Positions 5,546 to 5,963 of a DNA stretch of 5,963 nucleotides are shown here, piece by piece (the first letter of the stretch is position 1; every line of letters starts with the position of its first letter). The DNA lies in contig CALJBF010000082.1 in the NCBI GenBank assembly GCA_938027385.1, forward strand, positions 1 through 5,963, given 5' to 3'. The translations under genes were made by a program, and so were the position numbers. The notes under the pieces are model-generated. The model saw only the letters and a program-made list of their open reading frames with translations, ran no database searches and was not told the origin of the DNA. This DNA comes from an uncultured Porphyromonadaceae bacterium (GTDB taxonomy: Bacteria; Bacteroidota; Bacteroidia; Bacteroidales; Muribaculaceae).

Positions 5546-5701
5546 TCCGGCTTTCGAGCCACCGCCGCGCAGCCGTCCTGCCGGCGGCAGAGACAATCAT
5601 CAAATTTAATCACTTAATTAGCGTGTAGACCGCGCTACCGCCCTCTGACTCAGGCAAAACCGCCTCGTCGGGGCCCGGCCGGCCCACACAACAAAAACTA
5701 A
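5546..5701 (+). promoter_or_regulatory. Structured rpsA leader
   Basis: About 155 untranslated bases. Hairpin A is ten pairs with one bulged C (5562-5567 with 5582-5587; 5569-5572 with 5578-5581; loop CCGTC). Hairpin B is seven pairs with one G-T (5619-5625 with 5631-5637; loop TAGAC). A small AGGC/GCCT stem lies at 5652-5655 with 5662-5665. Hairpin C is five strong pairs (5671-5675 with 5681-5685) and ends 16 bases before the ATG. An AT-rich stretch (5597-5620) separates A and B. S1 represses its own mRNA in gamma-proteobacteria; similar feedback here is inferred. Confidence 0.5.
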
Positions 5702-5963
5702 ATGACTGAAGAAGTTAAAAACTCTCCAATCGCCGACTTCGATTGGGATGCCTACGAAAAAGGCGAATCAAAGAGCGAGAAATCACGCGAGGAACTGACC
5801 CGCACCTACGATGAGTCGCTCAACACCGTCAAAGACAAAGAGGTTATCGAGGGCACCATCATCGCCCTCAACAAACGCGAGGCCGTTGTGAACATCGGCT
5901 ACAAGTCAGACGGTATCATCCCCATGAACGAATTCCGCTACAACCCCGACATCAAGGTCGGCG
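5702..5963 (+). CDS. rpsA: 30S ribosomal protein S1, N-terminal part
   Basis: The first 87 codons are in the window and the gene runs off the right edge. An acidic, aspartate- and glutamate-rich N-terminus (start MTEEVKNSPIADFDWDAYEK) typical of Bacteroidota S1 is followed by the first S1 RNA-binding domain from about residue 46 (VIEGTIIALNKREAVVNIG, then KSDGIIPMNEFRYN at 68-81). The full protein in this phylum is about 600 residues with several S1 domains. S1 binds mRNA on the 30S subunit and helps start translation, which matters in a phylum that makes little use of Shine-Dalgarno pairing; indeed only A-rich sequence (ACAAAAACTA) precedes this ATG. It has its own promoter and leader. Confidence 0.95.
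   Translation, partial: MTEEVKNSPIADFDWDAYEKGESKSEKSREELTRTYDESLNTVKDKEVIEGTIIALNKREAVVNIGYKSDGIIPMNEFRYNPDIKVG

Overview
The window looks like a chromosomal segment of a fairly GC-rich member of the Bacteroidota, order Bacteroidales. A Muribaculaceae-like gut bacterium is a guess from base composition and protein flavour only. Four things support the phylum: promoters of the TTTG / TAnnTTTG type, no Shine-Dalgarno sequences before the starts, a ribosomal protein S1 N-terminus of Bacteroidota type, and a secreted protein ending in what looks like a type IX secretion sorting tail.

Layout. (1) Bases 1-54 are the 3' part of a tRNA-Ala(GGC) gene, followed by a perfect 14-bp tandem duplication and a possible terminator. 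(2) Bases 178-852 hold a compact toxin-antitoxin operon: an MntA-type nucleotidyltransferase antitoxin overlapping a HepT-type HEPN ribonuclease toxin by 8 bp. By eye this part is more AT-rich than the rest, which fits an acquired module beside a tRNA gene. (3) Converging on it from the minus strand (885-2042) is an enolase-superfamily dipeptide epimerase with a twin-arginine-like export signal. (4) A divergent promoter region (2043-2241) separates it from a 1080-residue secreted protein on the plus strand (2242-5484). That protein has a GH18-like catalytic domain, three tandem copies of a [beta/gamma-crystallin + ricin-type lectin] module, and the sorting-like tail. (5) Right after it come a canonical promoter, a structured leader of about 155 nt, and the start of rpsA (5702 to the window edge).

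How the genes work together. mntA and hepT form one functional pair: HepT is the RNase and MntA is expected to silence it by adding AMP to a tyrosine of its RX4HXY motif. The epimerase and the GH18-like protein are divergent and both predicted to leave the cytoplasm. One may act on peptides of cell-wall type and the other on glycans, so a shared role in glycan or peptidoglycan scavenging is possible but unproven. rpsA is a housekeeping gene.

The most unusual item is the 1080-residue mosaic protein. The crystallin domains of its three repeats differ in how well their calcium motifs are kept, and its crystallin and lectin halves show different relatedness among the copies. Smaller points are two almost leaderless promoters, a possible 34-codon upstream ORF ending one base before the GH18-like gene, and the multi-hairpin rpsA leader.
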